A model generated the notes under the pieces. That model did not search any database. It was not told where the DNA came from and saw only the letters and a list, made by a program, of their open reading frames with translations. The position numbers and the translations under genes were made by a program. A stretch of 64,000 nucleotides of DNA from Paralithodes platypus (Eukaryota > Arthropoda > Malacostraca > Decapoda > Lithodidae). How positions within the stretch are numbered: the first letter of the stretch is position 1; the number at the start of each line of letters is the position of its first letter. Where the stretch lies: contig CM064573.1 in NCBI GenBank assembly GCA_032716605.1, positions 6,961,107 through 7,025,106 on the forward strand. Direction: 5' to 3'. Below are positions 53,111-64,000 of this stretch, piece by piece.

Positions 53111-56100
53111 TAACGGAGGGGAGGATAAAGTTATTCATTTACAAACGCAGTCAGTCGCGGGTTTGATGCGAGATATTTGTCTAGGCGGAATTTAAATGAA
53201 TCAACGGTGCTGCAGTCTATAACGTCCTCGGGGAAGCCCATTCCACAAGTTGACAACTCGATTGAAGAAGAAATTCTTAGATTCGTGCGAGTTAAAAGAT
53301 TTACCAATAATTTTGCAACCGTTTCCCCGCGTGTAATTAGATTGGTCGATAGTGAAGTACTTACTACAGTTCATATTGTCGATGCCTTTGATGATTTTGA
53401 ACCACTTGAATTAAGTCGCCTCTTAATCTGCGCTGGGTTAAAGGAAATAGATTTAATTCTCTAAGACGCTCTTCGTATGGTTTGTTCTTTAGGCTAGGTA
53501 TCATTTTGGTAACTCTACGTTGAACTCGTTCTAGCTTGTTTATATCTTTTTGGTAATAAGGGCACCAGGATTGAACGCAGTATTCCAGAAGAGGGCGGGA
53601 CTAAGGAATTGTAAAGGGTTAGGATAACTTCTTTGGATTTATGCTCAAATGACCTGCCTATAAAGCCAATTATTGTGTTTGCCTTCTTAACAACTTCTGA
53701 ACATTGTTGACTCGGTTTTAGGTTACTCGATATTGTTACTCCCAGATCAGTTTCTCTGTTTACATTCTTAAGCTGAGTGCCATTCATCGAATAGTTTGCT
53801 TTCTCATTTAGGTATCCGACATGTAGTACTTTACATTTATCCGCATTGAAACTCATTTGCCAAATTTGGGCCCAACATGACAATTTATCTAGATTGTTTG
53901 CATATCGTCAACTTGTTCTTTTGAGAGTACGCTATTTGCATTTTTGTATCGTCAGCAAATTTTGAGATTGTGCAGGTGAGACCCTCATCTATGTCGTTGA
54001 TGTAAATTAGAAAGAGAATTGGTCCTAGTACCGATCCCTGGGGTACCCCGCTACTTACATTGGTCCATTTAGATGCCTTACCGTTTATGACTACCCTTTG
54101 CTTTCTGTTGCTGAGCCAATTTTCTATCCATTTCAACACACCGTCTTGTATTCCATGCGCTTTTAGTTTTAGCAGTAAACGTTTGTGGGGAACTTTGTCA
54201 AAGGCCTTTTGAAATCAACGGTATATAATATCTACAGCTTTACTCTCATCGTAGAGGTTGAGGATATCGTGGAAGAAGTCTAAGAGGTTTGTTAAACAGG
54301 AACGTTTTTTACGAAAGCCGTGTTGAGTATCTTTAAGTATGTTATTTTCCTCCAAGTGATTTACGAGTCTGTCTCGTATGACCGTTTCTAGCATTTTACA
54401 TACAACTGAGGTTAAGCTAATTGGACGATAGTTACTGGGTAGGGATTTGCTGCCTTTTTTGAATATCGGTGTTACGTTGGCTAGCTTCCACTGATCAGGC
54501 ATAGTTCCAGACTGCAAGGATTTATTGAATAGTAATGTCAGTGGTTTGGAGAGCTCATTCTTAGCTTCCTTTAGAACTCTAGGCGAGATTGTATCAGGTC
54601 CTGGCGTTTTATTTACCTTGAGTTTATCTAAACAATTCAATACTTCTCTCTCTGTAACGGTGATATTGCTTAGAACATCTGAATTATCAATCTGAATCGG
54701 CGATGGTGTAGGGATATCACTGAGGTCTTCTGTTGTAAAAACTGATGCAAAGAAGGTATTGAGGGCATTACTCATTTGTACTTCGTCTTTGGTGTATTCT
54801 CCTTTTTCATCGACTAACGGTCCAACAGGTGAAGTAACTACTTTTTTCTTTCTGATATAACTATAGAAGTCTTTCGGGTTTGTTTTACTTTGATTCGCAA
54901 TATGTAACTCTAAGGTCTTTTTACTTTGCTTAATTAACTTTTTGGCTTTGCGTCGTAGCTCTACAAATTTCACCCGTTCTTCGTCATTTTGTGCGGATTT
55001 TAATCTATCAGTAGCACATTTTTTAGCAAGCAGGCAGTTTGAAATATCTTTATTCCACCATTTGGGCTTATTATTATGGCCTGGACGCCGTATTTTCGAT
55101 GGTATGCAGTCTTGCACTGCTTTTAGGTAAGTGGTTTCGAATAACTGCCAAGATGTATTTATGTCGTTATTGTTAATTAAAAAGCTCCAGTCAGTTTCTT
55201 TAAACATAGCTTTAAGTTTATGGAAGTTTGCTTTCTTGAAATTAGGGACTTTTTCGATGCTACTATTTAGTTCGTTACTAGTAAACTTTAAAGTGAAAGT
55301 TAGCGTACGATGGTCGCTGTTACTGAATTCATCACCAACATTCAAATTCTCTATCAATTCTTCTTTTGTTGCAAGTACAATGTCAAGCACGTTATTACCA
55401 CGGGTCGGCATTCGAACAAATTGATAAAGCGAACTCTCTTGCCAGTTCGTATACAAGTCATGTCCGGAGTGTGAAGTAAGAGTATCGCCCCACTTGGTCA
55501 CAGGTAAATTAAAGTCGCCAAAAATTACGGTATCTTGTGAGTTACTTACATCTGCAATTTGTTCGTAAATTTCTCGGTCAGTTTGCACTGATTGAGCTGG
55601 AGGTCTGTATATTAACGCAAGTATTATTTTTGTACCTTTATTATTCTTTATTAGCACAAAAGATGTGTCGACGTTCACAATTTGAGGTTTTGACACGAGG
55701 GTCGGGTTAAGACTTTCTTTGATATAAAATAAAACGCCACCTCCATTTTTATTTATTCGGCTGTTCTCAAACATTACATAGCCGGGAAGTGAATACTCTG
55801 CTAAAAAGTCTCTATCTTGTGTATTGAGCCAAGATTCTGTTATGCCAATCACATCATAATTTTCTGTAAACACTAGTTCCTCTAAATCTGAAAATTTATT
55901 GCGTATGCTACGAGCGTTTGCATAGAAAACCTTTAAAGTTGCGGTTTTAGAACTCGCAGATCGTTCTTTCATCGAATTTTTGGTTCTGGTCGTATCTACA
56001 TTTACATTCATGGCTGTCCTCGGTCCTCGGTCGTTATCCCTGACGGTTTTGAATTTGGGTCGTGTTGGTGGAGCTTTATCCAAATTCGCGGTTCTTGACG

Positions 56101-56158
56101 GATTAGTATTTAATTCCTTTGTAGATTGCCGTCCTCGCTGTCTTCGGTCCTCCTTCAT
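53111..56158 (-). pseudogene. CR1 LINE ORF2 (copy 3): endonuclease and reverse transcriptase
   Basis: Best ORF2 in the window. From the Met at 56158 an open frame of 647 codons runs to 54215: a basic leader of about 70 residues, endonuclease (KVFYANARSIRNKFSDLEEL, IGITESWLNT, YRPPAQS, VIFGDFNLPVTKWG, NVLDIVLATKEEL, NSDHRTLTF), linker, then NKTPGPDTISPRVLKEA, NYRPISLTSVVCKMLE and QHGFRKKRSCLTN. The frame breaks near 54214, just before motif A. The remaining reverse transcriptase is in 54139-53885 ([27 protein letters not shown]), 53883-53515 and, in another frame, to about 53111. Its ATG overlaps the ORF1 stop as ATGA. Confidence 0.95.
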
Positions 56159-56612
56159 GGTTGTCCTGTGATGAGTCGATTTCTTCTCCGAAAATCCTTC
56201 ACCGCATCGTTGAGAAGACGCCCAAAACGCGCTGCTCCCACCTGGTTCAGATGAACTCCATCATCCGAAAACAAATAGTCATCGTAGTAGAAATTGTCCC
56301 AGGTGTCGACGAATCCCACGTTCTCCTTCCTGCAGAGGTTTGCTAGACAACGATTTGTGCTGGTGGCTATGTTGTAAAATCGGCTCTCTACACCGAGCCG
56401 GGGGACGATTCCTGAGACGATGATCCTTGATGACTTCTCCTTAAACGACTTGATCAGCTGCTGGTACTTTAAAAGCAAATCTTCTGACCGGGTTCGCTGT
56501 ATATCGTTGGATCCAACGTGGATGACGTACATTGTATTTGCAGGGGCCAGCTTTGATACTTCGTCAACTGCTGCAACTACGTCATCCACACCACCACCAG
56601 TGATACACAAAC
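56155..56612 (-). pseudogene. CR1 ORF1 (copy 3), C-terminal esterase part
   Basis: Open frame ending TGA at 56155. It carries the second half of the SGNH hydrolase: VIHVGSNDIQRTRSEDLLLK (GSND block), IIVSGIVPRLGVESRFY and FSDDGVHLNQVGAARFGRLL (Asp/His catalytic block), intact here unlike copy 1. The GDS nucleophile block and the zinc-cysteine N-terminus are missing because homology stops at about 56612, where GA-rich sequence begins. Stop and ORF2 start overlap by four bases (ATGA), a layout compatible with translation reinitiation. Confidence 0.92.
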
Positions 56613-56624
56613 CGATAGAGAGGG

Positions 56625-57600
56625 AGAGAGAGATGAGAGAAGAGAGTTGTACATATAGCTGTAACGCCTCTCATTGTTCTATAGTTGTTTTCCTCACCTT
56701 CATCTTCATATCAACTCACATTGTTATCAATCACTTTCCTTATCTTGCTCGCTACAGGAGTATTAACAACAAGATAGGGTCTTAAATGATGTTGTCGTTG
56801 GCTAATCTTTTTACTGGCTCGCTGACTCCTAACATCTTAATCTCCTTGTTCCTTAGTATCTGTCGGGCTTTCTTGTTCGCTTCTCCAATCGTTCGTTCAC
56901 CCTGGGGCCTCGGGCATCTCACGATACTTTATTGGCAAGTGTAGCACTCGGCTCCTCCTCTTGACCCTTCAGCACCGCGCCTGTTCATATCTGCTTTTCC
57001 TGTAGTTCGTGTGGTGTGTCTTTCGGTATGTTACGACCCCTCGTCCTTCGGCCGCTCCTCCGCGCCTCTCCTCTCTACAAGTTTGCCCGCCCTGCTCGTC
57101 TATTTACGGGGCATCAGGGGTGGGGAGGATAACTAAACTTAATGGTGGGGGGGGAGAGGGGGTTTGGGGGGGAAAAGGAGGGCTGTCTTCAACAGTTTTA
57201 CGCGGTTTGCCAACTTAATTTTGGCCACTTATATATAATAGAGAGATGGTATCTACTCGGAATACGCGCGTTTGAAAATATTGTAAAAGAGAATGTGCAG
57301 ACAAATTGTTCAACCTTGGAAAATACCTAATGTCTAGTTTTTAAAATGTAAAAGGAGTTATAATTCATAAAACCTTCATCCGTAAATTGTGAAGTCTTGG
57401 AGACGAATTATACTGACTAATGAACTAATGAAATAGATTCCAGAGATAAATATCATGCCTTGCTCATCTTATCTCGAAGTGCACAACAAACAAGACCACT
57501 TCCTCTGAATTGTTTACATAAATGTTCTTGGGGTTTTACTAAATCTCAAATCTCAGATATCTCTCATTGGTGTGATCGCCTCACTGAGTTCCCTTAGATT
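56625..57600. other. Non-coding stretch, no gene recognised
   Basis: GA-rich edge, then moderately GC sequence at 56900-57200 with a G-rich tract at 57145-57175. No frame with known motifs. Confidence 0.4.
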
Positions 57601-57630
57601 TGACCTCTCAGCAGTGTGGCTGCCTCCTTC

Positions 57631-57707
57631 CCCCCCCCCCCCCCCTCCCCCCCCCCCCCCACCTCCACACACACACACACACACATACAAACACACACAC
57701 ACACACA
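57631..57707. repeat. Poly(C) and (CA)n tract
   Basis: C homopolymers with a single CTCC break at 57646, followed by two CA arrays. Confidence 0.95.
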
Positions 57708-57904
57708 GTATGCAAATATAAAAAGATGAGTTGACACGAGGGGGAAGAGGAAAGGAACCGGACGAAAATGCAATGTATGTGGGGGGTTTATGAGAGAGAC
57801 GATGAGAGGAGATAAGTTGTGACTTGATGAACATCGCTGGCTGTCCCTCTCATATTAACCTATGAGGGTGGTTTGTTCGGTAGTTTGACTACATTTATAA
57901 ATAG

Positions 57905-58500
57905 GTGTGTGTGTGTGTGTGGTTTTTGGGTGTGTGGCTTGTGTGTTGTGTGTGGTGGTGTGTGTGGTTTGTGATGTTTGTTGTGTGTGTGTGTGGTGTG
58001 TGTGTGTGGGGGTGTGTGGGTGTGTGTGTGTGGTGTGGGGGTGGGGTGTGTGGTGTGTGTGTGGTGTGTGTGATCCGTGTCGTGTTGCTGTGTGTGTGTG
58101 TGTGTGCTGTGTGTGTGTGTGTGGTGTGGTGGGTGTGTGTGTGTGTGTGGTGTGTGTGGTGTGTGGTGTTGTGTGTGTGTGTGTGTTTGGTTGTGTGGTG
58201 GTGTGTGTGTGTGTGTGATGTGTGTGGGGGTGTGTGTGTGGGTGTTGTTGTGTTGTGTGTGTGTGTGTTGTGTGTGTGTGTTGGCTGTGTGTTGTGGTGG
58301 GTGTGTTTGTGTGTGTGTGGTGGGGGGGTGTGGGGTGTTGGTGTGTTGGGGGGTGGGGGTGCTGTGTGGTGTGTGTTGTGTGTGTGTGGTGTGGGGTCGT
58401 GTGTGTGTGGTGTGCTGGTGTGTGTCGTGGGTGTGTGTGTGTGTAGTGTGTGTGTGGTGTCGTGTTGTGGTGTGTTGTGTGTGTGTGTGTGTGTTGTGTG
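57905..58500. repeat. GT/TGG-rich low-complexity block of about 600 bases
   Basis: Irregular mixture of (GT)n, GTGG, GTTG and G runs with no fixed period. Frames of over 200 codons (Cys/Val or His/Thr only) are artefacts of composition. Confidence 0.95.
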
Positions 58501-59500
58501 CTTTAGTTTGCCACACTTAACAAGACTGTGGGTGTGCCTGACGGTATGTGTGAGTAGGAGTCGATGTTGTAGTATGTGGGCTGTGGGGTGTGTGGGTTAT
58601 ATTATTTGGGATGTTAGGTGTATAATGCTTGATGTATAAGTCTTGAATATCGGTAATGGTTAGCTGTGGGCCATGTGTGTATGAATGTGTGTAAGTCAGT
58701 GTGTATTTATGTTTGTATTTTGTGTTTATTTGTGTTTAACTTGATAAGTGAGTATAGTCCATTTATATTGTTCACTAGTAAGAGGAGGAACTACGTAGAT
58801 AATTAACTTGAGAAGGGACCATAGCAGTTTGACATTTGTATTAATTACAATTAATACTCCTCAAAATGAACAAATCTTGTCCAATTACCATTATCACTAT
58901 ATATCGCAGTAATGCGATATATTTTAGGTGTATACTATATAATCGTGTCCATTTGCTATAATCTTATGGCTACCGTTTATGAAAGAGTAAACAACGGCGC
59001 ATCTGTTACTATAAAAACACAATAAATTATTATACCTGTTAGTTCCCAACATACGTTATACAAATCTGGGTTTGGCTATCTCATTGATTGACTGAGACAC
59101 TCACTCACGTGACGCACTTTTCCTCATAATTAGATTAATGTAATTGTTCTATCAATATAAATGTTATTAGGGCAATATGACTACACACTAATATAATCAG
59201 AAACAATACTCAGTTTTGCATTATCGATTTTACTATTGCCAGAACATTGAATTTCCCAACAATTACGATACAATATTTCGCGAAATATGTTGGTGGTCGG
59301 CGACCTTTTAGAGAAAATTGAGGTTCGCGAAAGGAAAATGGGCTCATTTGTTTATTATGATTGTTATTGTTGTTCTTGTTGTAATGATAGTGTATCTGTC
59401 AGCGTGTTTTGTTATTGTGGTATGTGAATATATAGTTCATATGTGTGGTTCACTATCGCTAGAGGGGAGGGGGGAAGAGAAAAGTTTGCTTTAGGTATAT
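58501..59500. other. Non-coding A/T-rich stretch, no gene recognised
   Basis: Nothing supported on either strand. Confidence 0.4.
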
Positions 59501-59502
59501 AC

Positions 59503-59880
59503 AAAGGAGTAGTACAAAAGGAAATCAAGCAACAACCAGGTTATAGATGACCATTCTAGGCCGGTCTTGTCCTCCAAAACACTGAGGATCAAGTGTTCCA
59601 GAACAGTGGTGTAGAGTGGGGTAAGGGAACATTGGGAAGGGAACTACTTGCCGCTGGAACTAATGTCCGTTTGGCAGGATTGGGAAGATAGTAGGGGACA
59701 GATGGCCATCGTTGGTAACTGACGGGGGGAGGATTAAAATAAAGTTATTCATTTACAAACGCAGTCCAGTCGCGGGTTTGATGGCGAGATATTTAGTCTA
59801 GGGCGAAGTATAAATGTACTCAATGGTGGCTGCAAGTCCTATAAACCATCTTGTGGGGAAGCCGAGGCAGAGAGGCAGAG
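59503..59880 (-). mobile_element. CR1 3' end (copy 4) with many single-base insertions
   Basis: Recognisable over the whole 3' UTR and last codons (TACAAAGGAGTAGTACAAAA, AAAACACTGAGGATCAAGTG, AAAGTTATTCATTTACAAAC), but it differs from the other copies mostly by extra single bases (for example GTGTTCCAGAACAGTGG, TGGGGTAAGG, GCAGTCCAGTCG). The match stops at about 59870 in a GGCAGAGGCAGAGG tract. Confidence 0.88.
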
Positions 59881-59884
59881 GCAG

Positions 59885-60925
59885 AGGGAGCTTTGGCGTT
59901 ATCATTACGGAACTTATATAACCAGAACAGCTAGCATTGATTCTGCTTACGCCTATATCCAGTCTACCGTTATAAACTAGGTCATATATTAAATATCATT
60001 AAATTAAATTTATGGTCCTGATAAACCCAATTCGGTTCGAGATATTATTACTGACGACAGTTTTGTGGCAAGTAATCATTAACTTGTGCATTAGCGGAGG
60101 CCAGCACCGAAAAGAGAAAAAAAACCCGCCCTGCACCTTAATATATGGACTCAGGACTGAGGGAATGAACTGCAGTCGACTCATACACTTCCTTGAAATT
60201 GGTAAGGAGAAAATTAACTATTTCAACAATAACGACATAAACAAATTATTTGGCCAAGTTGAGCAAAATTTATATAATGCGATTTGCGGTGGCCGACTGC
60301 TGAATTCTGATTGGACATGAGTTGGGCTATTTGAACGCATGCATTCTGTCTGGCTCGGGGTTTTATATTAAATGGTTATAGACAGGGAAGTGTGGCTATG
60401 TCAGGTATTCTGACGGTCTCTATATGTGGGTCGGTTTGTGTGCTGTTTAATTGCTAGGGCACACAACACACACAGACACATACCTACGATACACCACCCA
60501 CACACACACGTGCCATGGACGGTGTATTTATCAAAACAAAAACAAAGTATATAAGTCATGTAGGGGTCTGAGGGCTTTGTTCATTTTAAACCCAGCGAAC
60601 AGTATCAGCATCTAATCTATCCTCCTATAAGGGTTAAAACACTTGATGATTAAAACCAAAAATTAAAACAAAACGTGAGGGGAGGGTGGGAGTATGTACT
60701 TATACATGTAATGTGCTGATTTGTGAACGGATGTAGTTTACACTGTTAGGAAAATACTTCGTCAAATAATCCGCTGACCTGATAACTTCCGTAAAACTGT
60801 ATTGCCTTTAGCATGAAGATATATCTATTGAATACTACATATTGTTTGAATACAATGGCATGATCTTGTAAAAAAAAAAATTTATAAAAAATTTTTCTAG
60901 ACAATATAAAACCTTCCCCATAACC
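59885..60925. other. Non-coding stretch, no gene recognised
   Basis: A plus-strand frame of 102 codons at 60012-60320 has no family motif, no repeat partner and no context; not annotated as a gene. Confidence 0.35.
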
Positions 60926-60927
60926 CC

Positions 60928-61008
60928 CTCCTGGATTCGATCCCACTACCCTACGACACTTTGAGTTTTCCAGTCCGCGACCTTACCAACCATGCCACAG
61001 GAGCTCAT
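60928..61008 (-). repeat. tRNA-derived SINE head or tRNA pseudogene, family S6
   Basis: On the minus strand GAGCTCCTGTGGCATGGTTG then GTAAGG (box A) and GGGATCGAATCCAGG (box B) with GGACTGGAAAACTC in the anticodon position. The acceptor 3' strand (GAGGGGG) pairs poorly with GAGCTCC, so a working tRNA gene is unlikely. Confidence 0.6.
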
Positions 61009-61805
61009 ACCAAATATCACTCAAAACTTCGTGTGTACAATCGAAATGACAATATACAAAAAAAAATGAATTATCCCACCAATTTACGTTTGTAAATTGA
61101 TGGGATTATCAATTATATCATGCCAAGGTTTATAATAGTTTGTCTCTGTCAAGAATTAGTAATTATATAACTTTATTCTGTCAAAAATTGCCCAAACACT
61201 CAGCAAAATTGCCCCTCTCAGTGTGACTCCACTCATTTTCACACGGTCAGGCGGTCACGAGGTGACCCTTGCCGCTCCTTGATTCTCCAGCTACAGCAGC
61301 TCTGTCTGGGAACAAAATTGGTATAAATACAATAATGGATAAAATACTCTTCACAAATACATTTGTATTGTATAATATTGTAAATAAAAATGAATAATAA
61401 CTGTGTGGGTGTCGAAAATTGCTCAACCAGCTTTCTTATGTCTCGCCTACGCGCGTATATTGGATTATACATAGTCATGACTGTCATACAAATAATTGCA
61501 GTAGGTCTCGAATATACATTTAGATTGCATATTACTTCGAAATAAATAAGTAAACGTTTCTCTGGTGGCAATCTACCCTTTCGCAGGTGTAAGGAGACAC
61601 CAGTCTATATTTAGCCCTCTATCACAACAGGCAATCTGCCTGTGTTGACTCAGCACCGTCGCTGGTGGTCTATAAATATAGTACTTTATTTACAGTCAAT
61701 GGCCTACATGTTTCTGTGGTACTTCACATGTGTCTAAAATGCAATGTCTGCTTGCATAAAAATGCAATTCTGAAGTCCATTTATATGTACGACATACGCA
61801 TGTCT
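61009..61805. other. Non-coding stretch, no gene recognised
   Basis: No coding or repeat signal apart from short A runs. Confidence 0.4.
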
Positions 61806-61807
61806 CA

Positions 61808-61859
<52 letters not shown>
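61808..61859. repeat. (TC)n microsatellite
   Basis: About twenty-five TC units. Confidence 0.97.
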
Positions 61860-61862
<3 letters not shown>

Positions 61863-62109
61863 CCTGACTCATGTTATTGTAGACCTGTTGATGGCAACGA
61901 ACACCAGCCATCTGGTAGACATAAGGGTCAAAATACCAAACATCAATACGCCTGGGGCGCCTCCACAATTATCACTAAGCTGGTTATCTATCTAGAGATC
62001 TGCCTGACTTCCATCTCTCCACGACTCACTCACTCACTGCACCCCTGCATGCCTCCCTCCCACCCACCCACCCACCCCAACCCCCCCTTTCAGGCTTCCG
62101 TCTGCTAGA

Positions 62110-62705
62110 AACACATTCACAATTTGCGTAAATATCGCATCAATTGGGCTATATGCGGTATATTCCTTGTTATATGGGACGCCTACATATGTACAACGTC
62201 TTTATTATAGCATGAGAGTGCTCTAAATACAAGATTGACGTGATATTTATGGCGTAACACACCCTCTCCCCCTTTCATTCCCCCCACAACTCACTCACAC
62301 CTTGGTTCACGCATAGAAACTCATTGATAATGTGCGTAAATATCGCATGAATTGGTTTATATGCGGTATATATTTTGATATATGGCACGTTACATACACT
62401 ACGTCTGTATTATAGCGTGACAGTGCTCTACGTACAAGATATACGTGATATGTATGGCGTAAACCACACTCTCAGCTCATAAATTGCCGCCAAACCTCCA
62501 ACACATCTTCATTCCCGCCTAAATATTCTCTTATAATTCCCTTATATATTGCAATTTTTGGTCACTATGAGGCATATTCATTGTTATATGGGTGCCCTAC
62601 ACACGTATACATACTCTAAATAGCCTAAAAGGGCTCGAAAAAGGAGATATACGTGATAATACGCGGTAACCCACCCCCTCCTCCCTCTCCTTCTATCCCC
62701 TGCGC
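62110..62705. repeat. Diverged tandem repeat of about 200 bases, three units
   Basis: Units begin near 62121, 62325 and 62512. Shared landmarks in order: GCGTAAATATCGCAT, ATATGCGGTATAT, ACGTCT.TATTATAGC, GTGCTCTA..TACAAGAT, ACGTGATAT.TATGGCGTAA, then a C/T-rich CCACACTCTC-like end. The third unit is more diverged and a fourth partial start (GCGCGTAAATATTC) occurs at 62702. Confidence 0.85.
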
Positions 62706-64000
62706 GCGTAAATATTCGGCAGGGAAATCTCGCCGCTCGATGACAATCTAGCCGCGCGGTGCCATTCGCTCCACATTTTCAACTACGGACCGTTCCCCTA
62801 CCCCCCCAGACATTTTTTGGGGGGTCAAATATATATGGGCCGATGCACGCAAACATTCCCTACACGATGATGTACTTTTTATCGAAATTGGCAATAGGTC
62901 CCAAAATCATCATAGGTGCGCACAGTCTTACCCTGTAGAAAACCCCCTGTGCGCCGCGGAGAGGTTAAGGACTAACTTACGTGTATGCTTTACTGTCACC
63001 TAATTCGCGTTACAGAATTTTCCGCCATGAGGGCATATAAGGAAACTAATACTTGTAATCACATCCCTAGGTCTTATCAGTCATGCTTGTTTCTTGATTA
63101 TGACAGAGAAGTCCAACTGGGTTTTACGCACAACTTAAGAGGGATTATAATAGTAATGTTTTTGAAGACCATTAGATTATTCACCTTTTCTTTTAGCACC
63201 CTGTTCCCAAAACATCCACTCTTTTCCCCTAACTGTTTTTGTATCGTTACCTTGAATTCTTTTGGTGCAATGTGCTGGGGTATTGTTGAGTTTTTAACCC
63301 CCTATTGGGCCTTAGGCATGTGTAGAATCGTAGTAATTTTCTTTAGATTTCAAGTACCCCTTGCTTGTACTCTGTTTTTCCTTGGGGGTGGAGTTCGCTA
63401 AAACTGTGCCATCGTGCTAAAATCTCACATGATCAATTGTTTTAGACAATTAAAGGAGAGTGTTCAGGTTTTGCTTCGTGGCATGAGGTTTTTGGTACCG
63501 TGCTGTTGGCTTCGGGGGAAGCCACTCATAGGGTTTCACTTGGTTGGTATAAAACAGAGCCGCATTTTTAGAATTATCTTTAGACTTCCAGGACAGAGAA
63601 AGATCATGTTCCTACCAAAGAAGAGAACACCCTCTATATTTTCCCTAATCTTATCTCCTCGGTTTGTGTCATGCCACGGTCAGTTGTTTTTAAGGCAGAC
63701 CGGAGTTTGGTGCACTGTTGCACAGCTGATGGGGGCGTTTACCTGAGAGCAAAACCTCGTTCAACCCGTTTTTGATCTTTATAGGGCTGAAGGTGTGGTG
63801 GTAACCCCGGTTGTTGTGTTCTGGGTGAGATAGAGAGGGGAGTCCCGGGCAGATGAAAAAAAGACGACCGGTCCGCTGCGAACGGAGGAAAGGGCGGCAA
63901 TGCTGCTTGGCGTTTTCACCAGGGACTAAATTTTTAAGATTCAAGTAGGGAGGAGCCTGGTCATAGGGGGCCCTGTTGTCCAGGCTGTGAAAAGACTGAT
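62706..64000. other. Unassigned sequence with short frames
   Basis: Frames of 138 and 110 codons on the plus strand (62985-63401, 63414-63746) and 84 on the minus strand (63690-63944) start with Met but carry no motif I recognise. Base composition is less A/T-rich than the preceding DNA. Could be the edge of another repeat outside the window or an unknown exon; no function is proposed. Confidence 0.3.

Noticed and set aside
57860..58640. Frames of 244 and 218 codons rich in Cys/Val or His/Thr
   Set aside because: Pure low-complexity GT/CA composition; no stop-codon signal can be expected, and both strands are open together.
60012..60320. 102-codon plus-strand frame as a host gene
   Set aside because: No recognisable motif, no splice or repeat context, and similar lengths arise by chance in this composition.

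Overview
The window looks like repeat-dense animal nuclear DNA, most likely from an arthropod and plausibly a decapod crustacean. This is inferred from the sheer number of dinucleotide arrays, several CR1/Jockey-like LINE families, a Penelope-like element, many tRNA-derived SINE heads and a short interstitial (TTAGG)n tract, the arthropod telomere motif. I see no convincing host protein-coding gene: every recognisable coding stretch belongs to a transposable element, and nearly all are broken by frameshifts, stops or truncation.

Layout. 1-4.2 kb: a CR1 LINE on the minus strand (ORF2 and ORF1 with a zinc-cysteine N-terminus, a coiled coil and an SGNH esterase) preceded by a tandem monomer array in its 5' leader. 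4.2-15.7 kb: non-coding DNA with dispersed direct repeats, GATA-tailed LINE ends, several tRNA-derived SINEs, a piggyBac-like MITE (12.0-12.4 kb), a 160-bp tandem duplication and a core-plus-(GA)n compound minisatellite. 16.0-17.7 kb: a Ty3/gypsy gag-pol remnant (zinc knuckles, protease, reverse transcriptase). 19.6-22.2 kb: two CR1 3' ends flanking a 31/19-bp minisatellite. 22.5-25.5 kb: LINE family B with a poly(A) tail. 26-32 kb: SINEs, palindromes, a 20-bp minisatellite, and the start of a LINE endonuclease on the plus strand. 32.8-34.4 kb: a SINE with a tRNA-Val-like head next to a 5'-truncated LINE of family C. 34.7-37.1 kb: telomere-like repeat, a perfect 57-bp hairpin and an unidentified retroposon with a 17-bp target-site duplication. 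37.3-42.9 kb: two nearly identical copies of LINE family D. 43.0-43.8 kb: a core-plus-(CA)n array. 44.2-48.5 kb: a long LINE of family C with a CCCH-finger ORF1, interrupted by a 98-bp CR1 insertion. 48.5-52.1 kb: a hAT terminus and a Penelope-like element in the classic inverted-plus-tandem arrangement. 52.9-56.6 kb: the best-preserved CR1 copy. 56.6-64 kb: GT-rich low complexity, a noisy CR1 3' end, a SINE head, a 200-bp tandem repeat and unassigned sequence.

How the parts relate. The LINEs supply endonuclease and reverse transcriptase in target-primed retrotransposition; the SINE heads with RNA polymerase III box A/B signals are probable passengers of such machinery. Several retroelement truncation points abut dinucleotide arrays, the main cross-cutting pattern here. 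I found no evidence for a wholly new biological system. The strongest leads are the microsatellite-ended dispersed repeat (four copies), the compound core-plus-dinucleotide arrays, the 27-bp-stem perfect hairpin, the TSD-flanked GC-rich retroposon and the Penelope array.
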